Assembly: GCA_021014325.1 (NCBI GenBank)
Contig: CM037463.1
Coordinates: forward strand, 868,001-932,000
Direction of reading: 5' to 3'
Length of the DNA: 64,000 nucleotides
DNA from: Plazaster borealis
Taxonomy: Eukaryota > Echinodermata > Asteroidea > Forcipulatida > Labidiasteridae
Shown in pieces: positions 12,701-27,700 of this stretch; within the stretch, counting starts at the first letter, position 1, and every line of letters starts with the position of its first letter. A model generated the notes under the pieces. The model was not told the DNA's origin. It searched no databases and worked only from the letters and a program-made list of their open reading frames with translations. Position numbers and translations under genes: made by a program.

Positions 12701-15700
12701 CAACAGAGAGCTGTTGATAGTATAAAACATTGTGAGAAACGACTCCCGCTGAAGTAACGTAGTTTTTGAGAAAGAGGTAATTTCTCACTAAAATAATAAA
12801 AGACTTCTAGCTAGAAGCATGTTATTCCTATCTGAAAGCACACAAATTTGTACAACAAGGGTGTTTTTTCTTTCATCATTTTCTTGCAACTTCGATGACC
12901 AATTGAGCCCAAATTTTCACAGGATTGTTGTTTTATGCATATGTTGGGATACACCAAATGAGAACACTGGTCTTTGACAATTACCAAACGTGTACGATGC
13001 CTTTAAAACAAACCCTGATGTTCGTAGAAGTGATTGGCCTACAAACACGAGATAAGGATCCAATTGCATGGCTCTGCTAAACTACCGTGAAATTCTGCGC
13101 TTACGATGACCTGTAAAGCACATTGGGCCGTAGCGCAGAATCCCGCAGTAAGCAGAATTATGAAATTGGGCCCAACTGTTGACAATGCCGTCCTGTCTTA
13201 TTCCAATGTTTAGCGCACGACGAGTAAGTATAGTCATGTCTTGGAACTAACCCTTGACCTCGTAGGCTGACGTACCAGATTGGTATGTCACTGTCATTGG
13301 CTGGTACTTTCCTACACAAGAAGAGGGTTCAATGTACAATATACCAAGAATAAGGGAAACTGGTTAACCAGGAAGAACTGTGGTCGAAAGCGTCAAGTTA
13401 TGAGGAGTGTATAGGCTCCATGGTTAAATGAACGTCCGCGTAATGAACTCTTATACACGGAACTAGACCCAAAAGTACATGTACTATTGAGGGAAACAAA
13501 GTATCGTCCAAAAATGTGTTGATCACGACTTCCAAAAGTTTCACATTGTTTAGATATTTTTACATTCTTGTTTCTATTGCCTGCTCAAATAATATTATCA
13601 AAAAGACAAAATGCTATTATTATGCACGGTTTATCTCGCTTTAATGTCAAGAACCGTGACTATTGCTATTGTTCTTGCTCTATGGTCTTATCGCTTGAAA
13701 CTAAAGTAGGCCTAGGCCTAGGGCTCGTACGAGAGGATTTAACAAGAATTCTCTTCGATCCTATACAATCTTTTGGAAAAATTCTTCCTCCAGCTTGATA
13801 TGGTAGGCCTACTTTTTCACAAACAATTCAGAAAATACGTTGACACGATTGCAATGATGACCTGATTGTTCAGTTTTGTTGTCACATTCAGAAAACGCAC
13901 AAAACAGTTAAAGTTGTTGGTCAAATAAAATTGATATTTTTAAAAGAAGTTCACACCCCGAACGAAGATGCTTTAGGCCTATAATGCAAGATGTTGCCAT
14001 CGCTTACCACACATGATGGTGCGTGATACTGACAAGAAATATTGTATTTATTTTACAAAAAATATTAACCTAGATACGGCAGGGTGTTGAAATTCAAAAG
14101 GGGGACATTCTAAGGCAAATATTTGTGTGCATCGCGGGGGTTAATTTTTGCGCCTTTTTTGCAGTGAACTTGTCGTCTGGCATTTTGCGGGGGAGGTTTT
14201 TTTTAACCAACCTGTGCAGTGGCCCATTGAGTATACACGTAGACTCGGACGGCCTTATGCCGCATATATTTACTTTAATTTACAAAGGTGTGAAGAGAGA
14301 TCTGTATTTTCCATAGTGTCTAGAGACATTGTTGAGTAGGTCATGTTTTAAAATCTGATGAGAGATGAGTTTTATGACAATCTGTTAAAGCAATAAGTGG
14401 AATATCATTATTACAGGCAGATATGGTTTGAGGTTGTAGTTAGATTTCAACACCCCCGTCAAGTTTAGAGTGCCGATAAGACTTAAACCTTTCTTGGGGG
14501 GGGGGTGGTGGTTGGCAAGCAGGGGCCAAAGACATAATGGGGAGAGGGCTATACAATGGATCGAACCATTCATTTGTTTATTTTTCTCGATCACATTTTG
14601 GGGGCAAAAGGGGGCAAGGGTTCTTGCCCCTTACCTCTGGTTACACCACTGAGTTGGGATAAAAACAAATTGTTTACAATTCAAATTAATTCCAAAAAGA
14701 CTTAAAAAAAAACCTCTTGAATTGGACGAATTAAACGATAAAGAGCAAGCAAAAAATCACTTGTTTATTATCACAAGATACCAATGTAATAGTTAGATGT
14801 TATATTGACAAATCAACTATATCACATGTTGCCAATAGTCCTAGCATTTTCATTAAATTGTGAACTTTCATGTGTCTTCCCTTATGCCATTTTCTCATTG
14901 AATGGTCTTCTATGTTCTAATGATGTAGTCTGAATTTGTGCTATTGATGTGCCCAGTCTTCTTGTGAAGGAAAGCTATGTAGGGAAAACTTCGTTCGTTT
15001 ACCATAATACCTAAATAGCGTAATTCAAGAATTGAAGAAGAACACAGGGTGAATACAGCTAGTAATATACAGCGTCGTATCTGGGGGTGGGGAGGACAGG
15101 GGGGCACGTGCGGGCACTACCTTAGGCCGCCAAATCGACCAAGGTCCTTTTTCTTTTTCTTTTTTCTTTTTTGAAAGCGGTGGGTGATGGTCGTGGTTAT
15201 TGCTAATAAAAACAATGCTAAGATTTTCAAAGACAAAGTGAGTGAAAGTGCATCATCATTTTACCTTAACCTCGGGCGCCACACATGCACCCTAGCTACA
15301 CGCCACTAATACATACATGTACATGTATATGACGTTGGTAAAGCTCTTAGTAATAATTATTTAGATTTCTAAAACTTTCGGCTGCAACAACCACTCTTAA
15401 TTGTGTGTCTTTCTATATTTCAGTGGTTTACTGTGATTACACCGCCTCCGGAAGGTAAGATTCCTCTTCGTGACCTCTTAGATGGAAATAACTGCTATAT
15501 TAACTGCCCAACATCATCTTTCTGGAACCGTAGTGTTTTTACAGTCCTTCTGAAGTATAAACTGAATGATTGTAAATCACTGTGTCCGTAACATCACTGA
15601 TTGATTTATATGGGTAAACTTAAAGGGATTGTATATGTTTGGTAATTTATTGGTACCCACTGTTTGTTTCGATACCATATAGTTGTAGATACCATACAAC

Positions 15701-18700
15701 TAACTTGTGAAAATTTCATTTCAAAAGGTGTTAGCGTTTTGAGATATTGCCGAACTGGAGCGGTTATGTCCACGCAGGAAGAATTATCTGCAATTGGAAT
15801 ACACAATCTGAGAAACGTTACTGTCAGTAACGCTTCTCAGATTCAAATTTGTTGGGATAAAAAGTGATATCTTTTTCCATTACCGCAGTACTTATAAGTG
15901 GAGAGTTTCTCAAAATGCATTATACTATCCAAAGCTGATGTACTACTTACCAAGTAAGTTTGTATTGCCATTAATGTTCAGAGTCATTACCAAACGTATA
16001 CAGCCCTTTAAGGCGACTTTCTGCCTTGTTAAAGTTGTTGAAGAAGTAGTAAATATTTGGTATTTAAATTCTTGCTACAACTTTACTATAGGATGAAGCA
16101 ATACTATTCAATGTGCCATAACAACTTACTTTAACTTAGTTACGGGGACAAAACTCAAGGGGCTACAAAGAGAAACGTACAATTGAAATAGTTTGGTGCA
16201 ATTCATCATTGTGTAGCTTGATACTTGACTGAAAGATGGTACCAAACATCCGGACAATTTAGGGTCTGTTAGGTTATAACTCGTCGCTGTTTGTAGTCAA
16301 CCAATGTGCCCAAAATTAAAACGAAACTCTATTTTGTTGAGAAGTTCCACTCAAACATCCAAGGCCTCCCCCCCCCCTCCAGCTCGTCAACCACACCCCT
16401 CTGCTTAATTAAAGAGTCTGTATACGTTTGGTAATGACTCTGAAAATTAATGGCAATAAAAACTCACTGGATAGTATAATGCATTTTTTGAAACCTTTCA
16501 CTTCGAAGTACTGCGGTTATGGAAAAAGATATCACTTTTTATCCCAAAAACTTTGAATCTGAGAAGCGTAATTACTACAGTAACGTTTCTCAGATAGTGT
16601 ACCGTATTCCAATTGCAGATTATTCTTTCTGCGTGTAGCCTATATAACCGCTCCAGATTTTCGGCAATATCTCAAAAACGCTAACACCTTTTGAAATGAA
16701 ATTTTCATAGGTTAGTTTTATGGTATACATCTACAACTATAATTGAAACAAACAGTGGGTTCCACCAAACGTACAATCCCTTTTAGTAACAAGCAGTGGC
16801 TATGTCACTGTCTGTAAAGCAAGTGACGTCAGCATTAACCTACTCATGTCTACCAAGCCTGTAGCTGAAAAATGATATCGCGATTATGGTGCAATGGTCC
16901 ACTCCAATGGTTTGATTGAGATTAGAAATTGACATAGATGGGTACATGAGGGGGTGGGGGATTACGTAATAGTAACACCTGCATTGGACCATAACTTTAG
17001 GCTTATTTTCAGTGTTGGCCTGTTCAGCCGTTAGTCGGGTTGTAAGTGAATTGTACTGTCATTAACTTTACTGTCCCCTTCATTGTGATCCCCTGCATTG
17101 CATAGCGGTGGTCTCTATCTAGTAAGTCATAATAATGATTTTACCCGCGTCAATGCGCTTCCATGACAGGTCTTTCGCACTGATCTTATGTTCTGGAAGT
17201 CAACAGGCGTCTTCTATAATCTAACAAGTGGGTCGAGATTGTCTAGATGGGTACGTAAGTGGTGGGGGATTATGCCGACCTGCAGCGAACCCGCAGTCAC
17301 CACCTAATAGTCTGCTATGAAATACTGTTTAAAACTTGACGGATTATCCTCAATGAGTGCATGAAGTAGTTCCTGGGTGGGGATTGTAAGGTGACCCTTG
17401 AGTATTCGGATCTACTCCTTGGGAATAAACGCTTGGGAAGTTGAAAATGGCATTATTTGAGCGTGGTAGTTAAGTTCTTATCGACCACCAGGGCGTATTC
17501 AAGCCATGATTCATGTCAACGGATGTGTCTTGATTTTCGATGACCTCTTGAGAAGAGCACTATAAGTCCTTTGATACGACCAGTCTTTTTGAAAAAAACT
17601 CAACACGATTGCCTAAAAGTTTTCACTACCTCAATTTCATATAGGCCTAATAAAAGGAGGCCTTCATCAAAGACCTGGGTACAATGAAAAGTCCCACACA
17701 CTTAGATTCGCCAAGACATTTCAATTTCAGACAATGTAGTACAGTCGCAATTTTACCGTTTCTAGTCTTACCCAAAAGTTTCAACTCCAAAATGCATCCA
17801 AAGTCGGGAACAGAAAATCCGCTGTTTGCTAATTTATCGGGGGATTTATAGATGTGCTGAAATATCTAACATTCCCCGAGATCTCACGCGGTGGACGAAG
17901 TGGGTCAATGGGAGTTTGGATTTCAGACTGAAACGCAGTCTTGTTTCTCCCTTGGGCTTGAACATCAAGATTTACCTTCGAATCAAACAAATACAGGCAA
18001 GGTCATGTGTAGTGGAAGATTTTGTTTTTGTTTGTTTATTAGTTGGGTGTTTGTTTGTTTTGTTGTGCTTTGGTTTTGTTTGTTGGGTTGGTTTTTGTGG
18101 TTTGGGGGGGTGGGCGGGGATTTTTTGTCTTTTTTGTTGCTTTCCTTGTGATTTACAGGTGATTCCTCGTCGTGTTAGTACTCTTTTTTCATCTTTTCTG
18201 TTTTAATATTATTTTTGTTTTGTGTTTTGTGCTTTTAATATAATTATTTTTAGTGCCACAGCACCACTCATGAAATTGAGAACTTTATACGAAGAAAACT
18301 TTCCAATTGATTTTTATGACTAGCACTAAACAATACAGCGAATCTTTAAAACAAAACACGTTAAGCCATTAATGTGCACGAAGTGATTTGACAACAACGG
18401 TTGGACAATAAAACCGGCGGGTTCCTTTTATTATTTTATTGTTTAAACAAACCCAAACGTCAGCAAGTAAGACGCTATTAGACTGTAATCTGCTAACTGA
18501 GCTTAAGTCAACATAACGGCCGGAGCTAAATTCGGAAGAGCAAACTCTAAATACAACGGTTTTGTCATGGCAGAAGTATATCGTTTCATAATATTATAAA
18601 GGCTTAATGAAAGTTCGAAAGGTCGAAATGTCAGGCCATTAACTATCTGTTGCATTTACCATAGGTCCTTTTGGTTGGTAAGCAGTTTGCAACAGCTAGT

Positions 18701-21700
18701 CCTATTTTCTCATTCATTATCACAAACCAACAAGCATCCAATATTTATTGTGAGGAAGTGTTTTAGTTTTGTGTTGCCAAAACTGGGTCACACCATGACG
18801 ATAAACATGTAACAATTGCAGCGATTCTACACCCACATTGGATTATCTCTGATTGGTTTTGATTTTTAGAAATCTTTCTCCAAATCTTGTCGACACGCCA
18901 TGATTCGCAGTTGCTAGCATTTGATTGCTTTAAACTTATTAAGTAGGGGTGCCCATTGGTTTCAGGGTTCATATTTATTTGACTTTGGGTTCATATTTTC
19001 TATGACGGTCGTCACGATGGCTGTTTCAACGAAATCCACTTTTCCCTCTGGTGACCCTTCTTATTCCTCCATGGGTGACCCGAGTTGAATATTTGATTTG
19101 TTTTATATTCCCGTACAGACCTGTGAAGTTCATTGAAGATTACATTAGTAATCACGTCCATCCCTTGTATGCAAACACCCATACTACCACTGGACTTATG
19201 TCTCGACAGACAACGCAGTTCCGTAAAGAAGCAAGGTACACTTCTTGATTTGTTTTGTCTATCAAGTTAGTCTTGATTGGCGAAGTTCGTTTACCGATAT
19301 CGCAACACGAATTACTGGAGAAGAGATATCTGTATCAAACAAACATCTGGATCAAAACTACAGGGCTTTTTCCAAACTTCGGCTGAGGCTCCGGGCTCTG
19401 TTTAATGTTGAAAACACAACACTAAGTGTACGCTGCTCCAATATTGATGACGGAGCCCAAGCCGGAGCTGGAGCCCAAGTCGAGGTTTAGAAAAGGCACC
19501 AAGTTTTGAACAAGATTCGTAAACTTGCCCAGTCCCTCCAATCCAGTCGATAATGCGCCATCTACCGGCGACTTATACAAAAACTATATAGCATCGCCAA
19601 TCAAGACTTAACTATCAAGTGATAGTCAGCTTTAATTCGACAAAACCAACGCCACATTTTGGTGTAATTGCATTTTATAAACTTATAGAACATTTCTATG
19701 GAGCTGGTGACATTCTTTGGAAAGAGTTATTTACAATGCACCAGAGTTGTTTGTACGACGGATTAGTTCGAAAATAATATCCTGAATTTATTTTTTATTT
19801 ATTTTTCGAACAGCTTGCTGTTTACTTTTATTTGAAAAGCAAATAATGTAATAATTTCTACACCGGTGGGCCAAGGTAAACGCAGGGGTGCATCGTAATC
19901 GTGTTTACAACAATAACACATAACCAATTGCTCGGGGGGAGAGAAAAGTGCGGGAAAATACCTACCGTACTTAATGCTCAGAATCAACTATTGTTTAATG
20001 TAGGACAGGAAGAAGGAAATGTCACCGCATAATTCTGCTCTTTTGACGTTTAAAAGGCGTAATTCTATGGACCGATATAAACACAAAGTTCTGCGGTAAG
20101 CAGAGCCATGATATTTCACCAGCTCTTTGTAAAACTACCACTTTGTAATCTTAATTGTTGCTGTTTTTCAGGGAGTTGATCAAACGCTGTGTCAATGCTA
20201 CCGATGACGACGTGGTTATATTCACAGGAAGTGGAACAACAGGAGCTGTACATAAACTCATTACAGCTCTTGAACTCAAGGGAGATCGAGCTAAGAAAAC
20301 GGTAATTCATTCCACACTTATGTTTGCCGTGTTCCCAACACTACACACACACTCTCTCTTTCCTACGTATGTTATAATGAGCGGGACCAGTCTCGATTGA
20401 TTCAAACCCGTGTCCGGCAACGTGGTTTTTAATGGAGAAAAATAAAATGATGAAACATGAACTTGTAAGAGAGAAGATTGCTACATAGGCCGTTTTCGAA
20501 ATCATGGCTCGGGCTTGGGCTTCGGTTTGGACATTTGACATGATGCAATGTTTTCAGCAACAAGAACTATATCAACAACAACAACAATTGCTCGACTGAT
20601 AACAGTCTGAATTTAGCTAAAGATAGGCTTTGCAGCCGACATCTTTGTCGTGTTCCTTATGTGCAATTGCATATAGTGGATACTAATTCAAATAATGTCA
20701 AGAAGGTACCAGACTAGTTCATCTTATCTGGGTGGTTGTACATTAAATAAAATACCAGATGGTTTTACAATTCTACCTCCATGGCTTTACCATTCTACCG
20801 CGATGGTTTAACAGTTCTACCTCGGTGGTTTTACAATTCTACCTATGGTTTAACAGTTCTACCTCCATGGTTTTACAGTTCTACCTCCATGGTTTTACTG
20901 TTCTACCTCCATGGTTTTACAGTTCTACCACGATGGTTTTTTAAAATTCTACCTTGATGGTTTTACTGTTCTACCTCGATGTTCTTACTGTTCTACCTCC
21001 ATTGTTTTACAGTTCTACCTCGGTGGGTTTACAATTCTACCTCGATGGTTTTACTGCTACCTCCATTGTTTTACAGTTCAACCTCGATGGGTTTACAATT
21101 CTACCTCGATGGTTTTACTGTTCTACCTCGATGGTTTTACTGTTCTACCTCGATGGTTTTACAATTCTACCTCGGTGGTTTAACAATTCTACCTCGATGG
21201 TTTTACTGTTCTACCTCCATGGTTTTTACAGTTGTACCTCGATGGTTTTTTAGAATTCTACCTCGATGGTTTCACTATTCTATACCTCGATGGTCTTATT
21301 GTTCTACCTCCATAGTTTTACAGTTCTACCTCAATGGGTTTACAATTCTACCTCGATTGTTTTACAATTCTACCTCGATGGTTTTACAATTTTACCTCCA
21401 TGGTTTTACTGTTCTACCTCGATGGTCTTACTGTTCTACAGTTCTACCTCGACGGGTTTACAATTCTACCTCGATGGTTTTACAATTCTACCTCCATGGT
21501 TTTACAATTATTCTACCCTGATGGTTTTACAATTCTACCTCGATTGTTTTACAATTCTACCTCGATGGTTTTACAATTCTACCTCCATGGTTTTACAATT
21601 ATTCTACCCCGATGGTTTTACAATTCTACCTCGATTGTTTTACAATTCTACCTCGATGGTTTTACAATTCTACCTCCATGGTTTTACCACCTGAAACTCT

Positions 21701-24700
21701 CAACCCTTGAAACCTCGTCACATTGTAAAGTAGAGTTTACAAATTTGTAATCACCGGTATGTAGATTTGGCGAAACTGCAGTTGACCTCTGAACCAAGAG
21801 TTCTATAGTTGCTTGCCCTCTTTGGAAATGGTAATAACTGTGGACAGTCTGGTTTGTTTTTATAGCGAGTTGTTTACAAATAGAGGGTTTATCATTTGGG
21901 TCAGGAATGAAACATGTGCATGCTTTCTCATTGTTTGAGCAAGTTGTCAATAGAACCCGTTGTTGCTTCGTAAGGTTTTTTGTCTTCCGAATCACAAAAG
22001 TTTTCTATTAAAGTTTTTAATGCAACTTAAAAGTGTTATACAGGAATGGTAGAGCTGACAAGTCGCAGACATTGTTCATGTTTTGTGTGATCAACCATGC
22101 ATGAAATAACAAACCTGTGAACATTTGGGCTTAATCCGTTGTGTGAGGCAGGAGAAATTAGTAAAAAAAACCATGCACAATTTTCAGCATTTGAACATTC
22201 TCTTAATGTTGGTTGACAACCGAACTCAGCTGTTGCATTAAAGGTTTTTCAGATACAGTTTTCTCGAATATGACTTCATTTTATAGGATAAATTTTCATA
22301 GAAAAATATGGTTTTAGTGTGAACTTCATAATCAGTTAGCTAATTTAGTTCACACTAGGACCATTTTTTCTGTGAAATATTTTCCTATGAAGTCATATTC
22401 GAGAAAACTGTATCTGAAAACCTAAACGCATCAGCTGATTCGGTTTTTACAACCACAATTATGGATTTTGTATCCTTGCCAATCCTGTTGTTTGGGGATC
22501 ATTGTATGTGAACTGTGACATTTCTCCAGTCGTATTTTCTATGACACTAGAAAAGACAGTAGAAAATGGTTAAAGGAACTAACTGATACTGAAAATATTT
22601 GATTTTTCCTGCAGGTTGTTTTTGTTGGTCCCTATGAACATCATTCTAATATTTTACCATGGAAGGAGAGTGGTGCAAAGGTAAGACCAAGTTCTGCTTC
22701 GACGTTATGGATGGAATCTTCCACCTCAAAACAACTTTGTTTCAAGCCTTCATCTTTTACAAGTCGACCATCTTCGACAGGGAAAGGGTCATAATTATTT
22801 GGGAGAAAAAAGGAAAACATTTTCATCTCAAAATTTGGTTTTAAATTTATATAATGTTTTTCATGGACAGAGTTTCAAGTTTGTTGTTATTGACCTGTCT
22901 TGTCGCAACCAAGCACTTGGAAAGGAGATCGTAAGGGCTTTTAGTTTTAGTGGGTAGTCATAGCTTCATTGTGTTCTTCTTCTTTGTATTCTCTCAGGTT
23001 ATCCGAATAAGGGATGCCGCCCGAGGTCAAATCGACCTGAATTCTTTGCAACAAAAGTTGAAGGTGAGAGAAATTTACTCCGTCCTTAGGTTTACTGAAG
23101 ACTAGATGACTAATCTCAGCTTATTGTCAATCGGTATTATTATAGAGATCAGTTTGCACTGATACTATAGGGGTGTCTTCACTCCAATAGAGGGGAGTGG
23201 TGAAGGATTATTCGGTTTATCGAGTATTTTATGTTTTGATCACAATATACCAATCGAAAGTAATCGCTGTTTCATATAAAACCGCCCAAGATTTATGTCA
23301 TGATTAATCGTCGTTCTTGTTATTATGTTTCCCTTTCATTCTTCCTTTCTGTTTTTACTGTTTTCTTTTTTGTCTTTCTTGCTTCTCCTCTTTGTTTATA
23401 CATTTCAAAAGTTACGGTAAAGTTGTGGAATTTTGTTTATGATACAATCGTCTTATAGCATGAAGTAATTTTAGCATAATTTGTATAGTTTGATTCTAAC
23501 TATATGAATTTTTTTCCTATAACGGTTTTAGGTATACATAAGTCGAGAGGCCCCCATAGTGCTGTTAATGTACGGTAACTGACCAATGAACAGTGATTTT
23601 AGTCCTTACCCGGTTGTACTGGCTTAAAGACAGTGTACACTATTGGTAATTGTCAAAGACCAGTCTTCTCACTTGGTGTATCTCAACATATGCATAAAAT
23701 AACAAACCTGTGAAAATTTGAGCTCGATCGGTCGTCGGAGTTGCAAGATAACTATGAAAGAAAAAACACCCTTGTCACACGAAGTTGTGTGCTTTCATAT
23801 GCTTGATTTCGAGACCTCAAGTTCTAAACTTGAGGTCTCGAAATCAAATTCGTGGAAAATTACTTCTTTCTCGAAAACTACTCCACTTCAGAGGGAGCCG
23901 TTTCTCACAATGTTTTATACTACCAACCTCTCCCCATTACTTGATACCAAGTAAGGTTTTGTGCTATAATTATTTTGAGTAATTACCAATAGTGTCCACT
24001 GCCTTTAAGTCAAGGTTCGTTATTGGTTTGGTTCTCGGCCTCCATAGTATACATGACCAATAAGCACTCTTCTTTCTCTTCCCTTTAGCAATACCGACGT
24101 GAGTCAAAGTTTCTGATTGGCTGTTTTTCAGCTGCTTCAAATGTGACTGGGATAGTAACTGATACAGCGGCAGTATCGGGACTATTGCACCAATATGGGG
24201 CTCTGGCATTCTGGGATTATGCTACTGCAGGTAAAACAATTTCTATCAAAATGACAACTATTTTTAACCATTACCTACTTTTAGATGTTACCATGAAATA
24301 TTTAGTTAAAATTATTAACAGTAATGATATAATCATTAAGTTTAAGGTATAAATTAAGTATTGAGTGTCTCACCCGATCCAATTTTTCGATTGTTATTTA
24401 TTTGTATTATTATTATTATTATTTTTCAGGACCGTACCTCCGTATTGACATGAACCCAGCAGAGGAGGAGGGAGAAAGCGGGTAAGTTTCAGACCAATAG
24501 AGTGCGCAGTTACGATGACGTCGAGATTGTAGAATTGTGGCTATGGTTTGGGTCGTTGCCTGCAACGATGGGCTTTTCAGCAATCCGGCCGTAGCCATGA
24601 ATCCAGACACGGCCTCTAGTCTGATGAATCTTGCTTTCCTACTCCCTGTATGGCCTTACTGTCTGGATGATTGATCATTGATGTGCCCATGTATTGACCC

Positions 24701-27700
24701 AGACGTCATCATCACAATAATCTTGGTTGGGCCATTTTTGGAGTCAATGTCCCTGTGGGTTAAACAGTGTAGTGTGAAGTTGTTGACACCCAAAATGGCG
24801 AGTGTGGCAAAGTCGCCCCTTATGACATGCGTGCAAAGGGTCTATAGGGAAGATATTGACAAATTGATGTATAGGTTGTTTATGTTTATATTTCGAAGTT
24901 ACAGTCCATAGGCCCCCTATTTGATTCATTGTACAAAATATAACTTGTATTCCATAGTTCATTTAAGAAATAAAACAAATTCCGAACTCCGAAGATGACA
25001 GATTAATCTTCCAAATTATTAAACTTCTGAATTATTAAAGTTCCCAATTATTAAACTTCAAAATTATTAAACTTCCAAATAATTAAACTTCAAAATGATT
25101 AAACTTCCAAATTATTAAACTTCCAAATTATTAAACTTCCAAAATATTAAACTTCCAAATTATTAAATTACCAAATTATTAAACTTCCCGATTATTAAAC
25201 TTCCAAATTATTAAACTTCCTAATTATTGAACTTTCAAAATATAACATCATAATGACGAATGTCACACTATCAAACCAGTACATTGTGTTTTTATGAATT
25301 GATGAAATTAGTTTCATATTTGAAATAAATATTGTGTAATTCCTTCTAGAATGGAAGCTTTAGATCTTAGCAAGGACGCCGTTTATCTGTCCCCTCACAA
25401 GTTCGTCGGTGGAGTAGGAACTCCGGGTAATTATGTCCTTTCCTAATCTTGAAATTAAACTCCGTTTCAGTCTAGTCACCAGACGAATTTTCTAAATTTA
25501 GAAACTTTTATGTCAAATGACAAAGCTTCACCTTGTAATGTAGTGTGTAGAATCATTGCTTTAAGACGAATGACATGAAATAAGAACTTTGAAAGGTTGG
25601 TGTTTCGTTTCGTCTAGCCAGCACCACTCAAGCCTGTCCATGCATATACCCGTTAATTGGTGAGAGTGTCGAGTTGTCAATTTGCGGGGGGTTAACATGG
25701 GATCTAGCCAAGACGACCTTACATCTTGACTGATGATGACCAAACTGCAACCATGTGTGAGAAATATTTTCCGTGGGAGACTCCAATTGATGTCCCTGCC
25801 CCCCCCCCCCGGGTGTCCCCCATCCTTTGAGACTAAGATGTTACATGTTACAAGTTTGTAAATGTTTTTGTTTTTACCTCCACGTCACATTATCCTATTA
25901 AAACAATAGTAAATGACATAAACAAAAGCGCTGAAAAGGGGCTTGTTTAACAGAAATGCAAACAGAAACCATTTTTAATTGGCCAGAAGTGACACCCCCA
26001 CATCTTGGAAAAAAATGGTACACCCCCTTGTGCCCCCATATTAATCTAGTCTCGTTGCTGGGTAGAATTTAAATCAATTTTTGTTCTATGAATTGTAGCT
26101 GTCAGCGTCAAGCGGTTTCATTGACTAAATCTAAATCTAGACTGGCCATAAAATCGTTGACGCTTGAATGTGTCCCGTTATGACCTCATAAAAAACAAGT
26201 AGTGCATGAAATCCGAATCTGAAATCTGTAATTTGATAACTGTGGTGTAACACGATATAGACAGATTATTTTACAGCAAGTTTATCTTTTAAACAAACTT
26301 TCTCACAGTTTTAAACAGTGCACTAAAAATCAACTTTCCAGAATAACTTCATAAATTGTCCGATTTAATGGTATAATAAAACACATTGTTATCATTCCAA
26401 ACAGGGTTATTTTTAGAATTGTTTTATTTTATTTAGACGGACCAGTTCAGTTTCATCAAGTGAGAAACAGAACAAATTCGGTACACAAAACATTACACTG
26501 GCCTTTGGTGTTCATGCAAATTTAGCTTTGAATTTAAACCAATTGATGTGCAAGCTGATTTGTTAGATTCATGGTTTTCAATCAATTACCTGGTGGTTGT
26601 TTTATAACATTTTGTCTTCATCAGGGCTTTTGATTGCAAAGAAGAAACTGTTCGTGAATGCAGTGCCTGGTTCATGTGGCGGTGGAACTGTACTTTTTGT
26701 AAGTAATTAGGAGAGGAAAAGGCAAAAAACAACAATAACAGGACAGTTTGGAAGTGTTCTAATGGCAGAAATTATCTTGCCTTGGGAATTATCCATCGAT
26801 GTTTTATGTAGCAGCAGGGTTAGGCCTATAACTGTTTTTCTGATCTTCCAATTGACTAAATAAACTTTCCTTTTATTTGAAGTATATAAGTAAAGAAAAA
26901 CTGATTGTTTAGTTTTGTTTTTCATCATTCTATAAACATTTAATATTGTGAAACATCTGTCCCTTTTTAATATCTTGTAACTGTTGATAAACTCGTAAAT
27001 AAATTCATGTCAAATCCAAAGAATTTCAGAAACTGAAGTTTTTATTTGAGAATTCTTTTTCTTTATTTTCTTCACTAGGTGACTCGAGACACTCATCGTT
27101 ACGTCTCTAATATCGAGGAGCGGGAAGAGGGAGGCACACCGGCTATTGTGGAGTCAATCCGAGCGGGTCTGGTCTTTAAACTTAAAGAGGTAAAGTATAG
27201 TATAACAAAATATAGGCTTGCTTTAGAGTCTATTGAAAAGGGACAATAAATTGTTTACTAAACTAAAGCAGACGAAAAACCAAATCTGACTACTAAAGCG
27301 CACGAGACAAACGTGTCAAATACAGAAGTGTTTTGTGAAAAGGGGTAATTAATAACAAGGTTAGCAAGTAACAGGACAAGATGGTGAAATGGTGGCAAAT
27401 GTCGGGGAAGATGTGGGGATTCAGTTCATAAAATTATACGCAGAGCTTGTGAATACTGTTTTCTACCGCTGCACACAGTTTAAAGGCATCGTACACGTTT
27501 GGTAATTACTCAAAATATATATTAGCATAAAAACTGACTTGGTAACGAGCAACAGAGAGCTGTTGATAGTATCAAACATTGTGAGAAACGACTCCCTCTG
27601 AAGTAACGTAGTTTTTGAGAAAGAGGTAATTTCTCACTAAAATAAAAAAAACTTCTTGCAAGAAGTTTTTATTATTCTATCTGAAAGCACACAAATTTGT

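Noticed and set aside
17826..18206. 126-codon frame rich in Phe, Cys, Leu and Val
   Set aside because: It translates a GT/T-rich simple stretch in an intron; hydrophobic composition reflects base bias, with no start context.
20759..21750. Repeated LQFYLHGFTILPRW-type open frames of up to 180 codons
   Set aside because: Produced by the 22-bp minisatellite, open in all three frames. There are no splice or start signals and no protein-like variation.
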